From positions 59,306-123,305 of the forward strand of contig NZ_LUUB01000106.1 in the NCBI RefSeq assembly GCF_001641635.1: a DNA stretch of 64,000 nucleotides, read 5' to 3'. Position numbers and translations under genes: made by a program. Source of the stretch: Bradyrhizobium centrolobii (GTDB lineage: Bacteria > Pseudomonadota > Alphaproteobacteria > Rhizobiales > Xanthobacteraceae). Within the stretch, counting starts at the first letter, position 1, and each line of letters begins with the position of its first letter. Below are positions 60,092-64,000 of the stretch, piece by piece. The notes under the pieces are model-generated. The model had not been told where the DNA came from and did no database searches. It worked only from the letters and a program-made list of their open reading frames with translations.

Positions 60092-61849
60092 ATGAACGGT
60101 GCACAGTACATTGCGGAATTCCTCGCGCGGGTCGGCAGCGATCGGGTCTTTCTCCTGACGGGCGGCGCCTGCGCGTTCATGATCGATGCTATCGCGCAAC
60201 ATCCGAAGCTTCACTACACCTGCTTCCAGCACGAGCAGGGCGCGGCGATGGCTGCGGACGCGCTGTGGCGCGTCAATCACAAGGTTGGGGTGACCTTGGC
60301 GACCTCCGGCCCTGGAGCGACCAACCTCATCACCGGCATCGCCACCTCTCATTTCGATTCCATCCCGTCACTGCACATCACCGGTCAGGTGAACCAGCGC
60401 GAGAGCAGCGCATTCCACGGGGCGAATGTGCGCCAGGCCGGATTCCAGGAAACCAAAATCGTGGAGATGGTACGGCCGGTCACCAAATACGCGGTGATGG
60501 TCAGGAGCGCGGCCGAGCTGCGCGAAGAACTGGCCAAGGCCTATTCGATCGCGACATCGGGCCGCATGGGGCCGGTGCTGATCGACGTCCCCATGGACGT
60601 CCAGCAGGCCGAGGTCGGAGACGACGTGCTGCTTCCTTCCCGATCGCCCTCGGCGACCGAGGAGGCGGCGAAAGTGCTGTCGGATTTGAAGCGGACGCTG
60701 GCCGACGCGAAGCGTCCGGTGGTTCTGTGGGGTGCTGGCGTGGGCCTCGCCGGCGTCGAGCGGGACGTTGCGGAGTGGCTGCGGCACAGCGGCCTGCCGT
60801 TCGTATCGAGCTGGGCCGGCCTGAGCTACTTCGATCACGATCATCCGGGTTTCGTCGGGCAGATCGGCGTCTACGGCAATCGCGGCGCAAATTTCGTGTT
60901 GCAGAACGCGGATGCTGTGATCGTCCTCGGCAGCCGGCTCGACAACCGTCAACGCTCCGGCAACACCAAGCAGTTCGCGACGGGCGCGACCGTCCACGTC
61001 GTCGACGTCGACAACGAGGAACTGGCCAAGTACCGCAACGACGGCTATCGCGTCAGCCATCTGGATTTTGCGGAATTGCCAGAGCTGTTGCGCCAGCTGG
61101 ATACCCAATCGCCGAGCCCGGAGTGGCGAGACTATGTCGCCGCCATGAAGCAGCGTTACTATCACAAGGAGGTCAGCACGTCGGCGGCGCGGCTGAACTC
61201 GCTCTCCCCCTACGACGTGATCCGCCGCGTCAACGCGATCATCGCGGAGGATGCGATCGTCATTGGCGATACCGGCGCCGCGGTGTGCTGGCTCTACCAG
61301 GCGTTCAAAGTGAAGCGGCACACCCTGTTCAATCCGGGAGGCAACTCGCCGATGGGCTATGCGCTGCCGGCCGCGATCGGAGCCAAGCTCGACCGCCCGG
61401 ACCGGCAGGTCGTTTCCTACAACGGCGACGGCGGATTTCATCTCAACATACAGGAACTCCAGACCGTCAGGCACAACAATCTCGACATCGCGATCATCGT
61501 CATGAACAACGGATCGTACGGGATCATCAAGCAGTTCCAGGACAGCTACATGCAGGGCCGCTACAGCGCCTCGCGCGACGGCCTGAGCTTTCCGGATTTC
61601 GGGGCGCTCGCGGCGGCCTACGGATTGCGCTACGCGCGCATCGAACATCTGGAGCAGATCGAGCCGGCCCTGTTCACCGGAGGGCCGATCGTGATCGACG
61701 TGATGCTGAGCGAACACACGCTGATCGAGCCCAAGCTCGAGATGGGGCGTCCCATCAACGATCAGTTTCCCTATCTCAGCGAAAGCGAGTACGCAGCAGG
61801 CAACCGCTTCGTGGACTATCCGAGACCGGCTTCGCTGCGAACCGCGTAG
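60092..61849 (+). CDS. Thiamine-diphosphate enzyme, acetolactate-synthase-like (YerE-like candidate)
   Basis: A 585-residue ThDP enzyme with the three usual domains. The catalytic Glu48 lies in FQHEQGAAMAADAL, the central FAD/nucleotide-like domain follows at ~200-350, and the cofactor motif G445-D-G to N472-N473 is complete. It resembles the acetohydroxyacid synthase group. In Yersinia, YerE from this group adds a two-carbon unit from pyruvate to CDP-3,6-dideoxy-4-keto-hexose to make the branched sugar yersiniose. Placement right after rfbFGH, with an SDR next, argues for a similar reaction here. An ordinary acetolactate synthase is less likely: no small subunit gene follows. Confidence 0.85.
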   Translation: MNGAQYIAEFLARVGSDRVFLLTGGACAFMIDAIAQHPKLHYTCFQHEQGAAMAADALWRVNHKVGVTLATSGPGATNLITGIATSHFDSIPSLHITGQVNQRESSAFHGANVRQAGFQETKIVEMVRPVTKYAVMVRSAAELREELAKAYSIATSGRMGPVLIDVPMDVQQAEVGDDVLLPSRSPSATEEAAKVLSDLKRTLADAKRPVVLWGAGVGLAGVERDVAEWLRHSGLPFVSSWAGLSYFDHDHPGFVGQIGVYGNRGANFVLQNADAVIVLGSRLDNRQRSGNTKQFATGATVHVVDVDNEELAKYRNDGYRVSHLDFAELPELLRQLDTQSPSPEWRDYVAAMKQRYYHKEVSTSAARLNSLSPYDVIRRVNAIIAEDAIVIGDTGAAVCWLYQAFKVKRHTLFNPGGNSPMGYALPAAIGAKLDRPDRQVVSYNGDGGFHLNIQELQTVRHNNLDIAIIVMNNGSYGIIKQFQDSYMQGRYSASRDGLSFPDFGALAAAYGLRYARIEHLEQIEPALFTGGPIVIDVMLSEHTLIEPKLEMGRPINDQFPYLSESEYAAGNRFVDYPRPASLRTA

Positions 61850-61894
61850 GATGGACCCGGCGGCAGGTCACTCCAGGATATTGGCGGGATCGCG

Positions 61895-62815
61895 ATGCGC
61901 ATATTCGTGACGGGCGCCACGGGCTTTCTGGGCTCCTACGTCGCCGAAAATCTGGTCGAGCAGGGGCATGACGTTGCAGTGCTGCTGAGACCTGGCACCA
62001 AGCCCTGGCGCCTCGCCTCCATTCTGGAACGCCTGACCGTCGTCGAGAGTACGCTGGATGATCCAGCAGCGCTCGGAGCGGGACTTCGTTCCTTCGCGCC
62101 GGACGCCGTCGTGCACATGGCCTGGCGCGGGGTGGGCAACAGCGACCGAAACAGCAAGGATCAGGCGCGCAACATCGGCGACACCGTGGAACTGGTGGAT
62201 CTCGCGGCAGGTGCGGGTGCAACGATCTTCGTCGGCGCGGGGTCGCAGGCCGAATACGGTCCTTACGATCGTGCGATCGTCGAGAGCGACGTGCCGCGCC
62301 CGACGACGCTCTACGGCATTGCCAAGCTCGCAAGCGGACTGATGGCCGAGCGCCGCTGCGCCGAGCGCAGGCTGCGCTTTGCGTGGCTGCGCATATTCTC
62401 GGCCTATGGTCCCAGAGATGGCGAGTCCTGGCTGATTCCGAGCCTGATCCGGACCCTGCGCGCCAATGGACGCATGGCGCTGACGGCCTGCGAGCAGCGT
62501 TGGGGCTTTCTCCATGCCAGCGATGCCGCGGCTGCCGTCAGCCTCGTGCTCGCAAGCCCCGCCGCGCAAGGCATCTACAATCTGGGCAGCCCCGATGCGC
62601 CGCCGCTGCGCGATACGGTGAGGCGGCTGCGGGACCTGATCGGTCGCGGCGAGCTCGCCTTTGGCGAAGTGCCGTATCGGCCCGACCAGGTCATGGTGCT
62701 TGCGGCGGACGTCGCGCGGCTGGAAGCTCTGGGCTGGCGTCCCGCGGTCGGACTCGATCAGGGACTGCGCGAAACGCTTGCCTGGCACGAGGCCGCGGAG
62801 CGGGGAGCGACGTAA
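61895..62815 (+). CDS. NAD-dependent epimerase/dehydratase (SDR), candidate YerF-like reductase
   Basis: A 306-residue extended SDR: IFVTGATGFLGSYVAENL binds NAD(P), HMAWRGVGN and the active-site LYGIAKLASG (YxxxK) follow. It lies 45 bases after the ThDP enzyme in the same direction. In the yersiniose pathway a reductase (YerF) finishes the branched sugar; this gene takes that position, though sequence alone does not separate reductase from epimerase. It converges with the final glycosyltransferase gene, 3 bases away. Confidence 0.82.
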   Translation: MRIFVTGATGFLGSYVAENLVEQGHDVAVLLRPGTKPWRLASILERLTVVESTLDDPAALGAGLRSFAPDAVVHMAWRGVGNSDRNSKDQARNIGDTVELVDLAAGAGATIFVGAGSQAEYGPYDRAIVESDVPRPTTLYGIAKLASGLMAERRCAERRLRFAWLRIFSAYGPRDGESWLIPSLIRTLRANGRMALTACEQRWGFLHASDAAAAVSLVLASPAAQGIYNLGSPDAPPLRDTVRRLRDLIGRGELAFGEVPYRPDQVMVLAADVARLEALGWRPAVGLDQGLRETLAWHEAAERGAT

Positions 62816-62818
62816 GCC

Positions 62819-63772
62819 CTACGGCCGCGGCGGGTCGAAATTGACGCGCTCGCGTTCGAACACGACGGGCTTTTCGCGGACCTGGCCGTAGATCGCCAGG
62901 ATGTATTCCCCGATCATTCCCATGAAGAAGAGCTGGACGCCGCCGAAGAAGAACATCGCGACGATGAGGGTCAGGACGCCGGGCTCGGCAAGGCGCTGAT
63001 AGAGAATGAGGCCGAGCAGCAGGTTGACGACGGCATAACCGATGCTCAGGAACGAGAGGATGAACCCTGCATAGAGGCCAAAGCGCAGCGGTGCCGACGT
63101 GAAGGAGACCAATCCATTGAGCCCCTGGTCGATGAGCGCTGCGGCGCGGTTTTTCGACAGTCCTTTCTTGCGCGTGCGCCAGGTGTACGGTACGCCGACG
63201 GCGCGGCCGCCGCATTCGAAGGTCATCATCCGCATGAACGGATACCCGTCGCGGACCAGCCGCATCCGCTCGACCACGTCGCGATCGACGAGCTGGTAGT
63301 CGCCCACGCCCGGCGGCACCTTGATCTCGGAAAAGCGGGTCAGCACGCGGTAATAGGCGTTGCGGAAGCCGCGCATCAGCCGCCCTTCCTCGCGCACGGC
63401 ACGGATGCCGTAGACGATCTCGTAGCCCGCTTCCCACAGCTTAACGAATTCGGGAAGCAGTTCGGGCGGATCCTGGAGGTCCGCCGGCATGAACAAGAGC
63501 ACGGCGTCGCCGCGGGATGCCATCACGCCGTTGAAGGTGTTGCGCAGCGGTCCGAAGTTGCGCGCGTTGATGATGATCTTCACCGCGGGGTCGTGCGCGG
63601 CGATCTCGCGCAGGATCTCCACGGTGCGGTCGTCGGAGGCGTTGTCGCAGAAAATGTGCTCGCGCCGATAGCCCTTGAGCTCGGTGTCGAAGATCTGCCG
63701 GATTGCCTCATAGCAATCCCTGACGTTCAGCTCTTCGTTATAGCAGGGCGTGATAACGCTGATTGTCTTCAC
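62819..63772 (-). CDS. Family 2 glycosyltransferase, polyprenyl-phosphate type
   Basis: A 317-residue enzyme. GT-A domain: ISVITPCYNEELNVRDCYEAI, CDNASDDRTVEIL and the metal-binding LLFMPADLQDPPELLPEF. Two C-terminal transmembrane helices (about residues 230-255 and 268-290) resemble DPM1/GtrB-type enzymes. It probably charges undecaprenyl phosphate with a sugar or starts a glycan. Start ATG at the conserved MKTISVITPCYN. The remaining 228 bases to the window end hold its promoter region and no gene I can support. Confidence 0.88.
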   Translation of the reverse strand: MKTISVITPCYNEELNVRDCYEAIRQIFDTELKGYRREHIFCDNASDDRTVEILREIAAHDPAVKIIINARNFGPLRNTFNGVMASRGDAVLLFMPADLQDPPELLPEFVKLWEAGYEIVYGIRAVREEGRLMRGFRNAYYRVLTRFSEIKVPPGVGDYQLVDRDVVERMRLVRDGYPFMRMMTFECGGRAVGVPYTWRTRKKGLSKNRAAALIDQGLNGLVSFTSAPLRFGLYAGFILSFLSIGYAVVNLLLGLILYQRLAEPGVLTLIVAMFFFGGVQLFFMGMIGEYILAIYGQVREKPVVFERERVNFDPPRP

Positions 63773-64000
63773 GTTGATGTTCTCTGGAAAAAAGTGCTTG
63801 CAGCACGGTCACGGCGAAGCGTCGGCGGCGTATATAGCAGACTTGTGGTAGTATCTGGCGATACAGTCGTTAGGCAACCTGCCCGCATCGGCCGTCACGT
63901 CGGCGCTCATGAGCAGCGACGGTGTCCATCTGTGCTTGGGAACGGCGACCACCGGCTCAGGGCTCGCCGTCAGGAGTTCGTGCCGCGCGACGCTCTCCCG

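Noticed and set aside
58577..60352. Long minus-strand open frame opposite rfbH
   Set aside because: No domain, charged low-complexity composition, and rfbH on the plus strand is fully conserved.
60092..61849. Ordinary acetolactate synthase large subunit (ilvB)
   Set aside because: No ilvN or ilvC beside it and it lies inside a CDP-sugar gene run; a sugar-modifying ThDP enzyme explains the context better, though phylogeny should confirm.
60265..61971. Second long plus-strand frame over the ThDP enzyme gene
   Set aside because: Out-of-frame shadow: Arg-, Gly- and Gln-rich with no motif, while the other frame has complete ThDP motifs.
1..64000. CRISPR arrays, tRNA or rRNA genes
   Set aside because: No regularly spaced direct repeats and no cloverleaf or rRNA sequence recognised on reading both strands; a covariance search would be needed to exclude a short RNA.

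Overview
The window looks like chromosome from a high-GC alphaproteobacterium, most likely Bradyrhizobium or a close relative (Nitrobacteraceae). Clues are strongly G/C-biased third positions, FixK/FNR-type TTGA-N6-TCAA boxes beside a Pat-like acyl-CoA-ligase/GNAT fusion, many solute-binding proteins of the TTT and TRAP types, and palindromic intergenic elements of the kind I remember from Bradyrhizobium genomes. The genus is inference; no rRNA or tRNA gene is visible to confirm it. No prophage, insertion sequence or CRISPR array was recognised.

Region 1 (1-6.7 kb) is a stress, oxygen and envelope block. It holds the end of a Pat-type protein acetyltransferase, a Holin-X/DUF883 pair, a compact Mla-type lipid-transport operon (permease with STAS domain, ATPase, MlaD fused to a PqiC-like domain) and two Crp/Fnr regulators. 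The first regulator has the cysteines of an oxygen-sensing Fe-S Fnr. One perfect TTGA-N6-TCAA box lies between DUF883 and the mla operon and another lies upstream of the fnr-like gene, which suggests local or autogenous microaerobic control.

Region 2 (6.7-36.5 kb) is catabolic. It contains a metal-dependent cyclase/hydrolase, a complete TRAP transporter with an SDR dehydrogenase, and a two-subunit molybdenum hydroxylase coupled to a ModA-like protein without a signal peptide. It also contains a molybdopterin oxidoreductase, two enoyl-CoA hydratases and a palindrome-rich gap at 19.3-20.5 kb. A glyoxylate/2-hydroxyacid block follows (GlcG-like protein, FAD/Fe-S dehydrogenase, GntR regulator, two serine-glyoxylate-type aminotransferases flanking an MFS carrier), then a tripartite tricarboxylate transporter and a CaiB/BaiF CoA-transferase. 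The dTDP-sugar genes rmlB-rmlA sit between a decayed CoA-transferase tail and the intact CoA-transferase.

Region 3 (36.6-64 kb) begins with a small exported protein and a large type-I-secreted-like metzincin with RTX and four long tandem repeats. The rest is a surface-polysaccharide (probably O-antigen) locus in several divergent operons: a four-gene glycosyltransferase/methyltransferase/dioxygenase operon, WbqC, RffA-type and perosamine-synthase-type aminotransferases, a Wzx-like flippase, a Wzy-like polymerase, several glycosyltransferases and UDP-xylose synthase. A co-directional rfbF-rfbG-rfbH set makes a CDP-3,6-dideoxy-4-ketohexose. It is followed by a ThDP enzyme and an SDR, the same logic as the YerE/YerF branch of yersiniose synthesis. 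This implies a branched-chain dideoxy sugar and is the most interesting prediction in the window.
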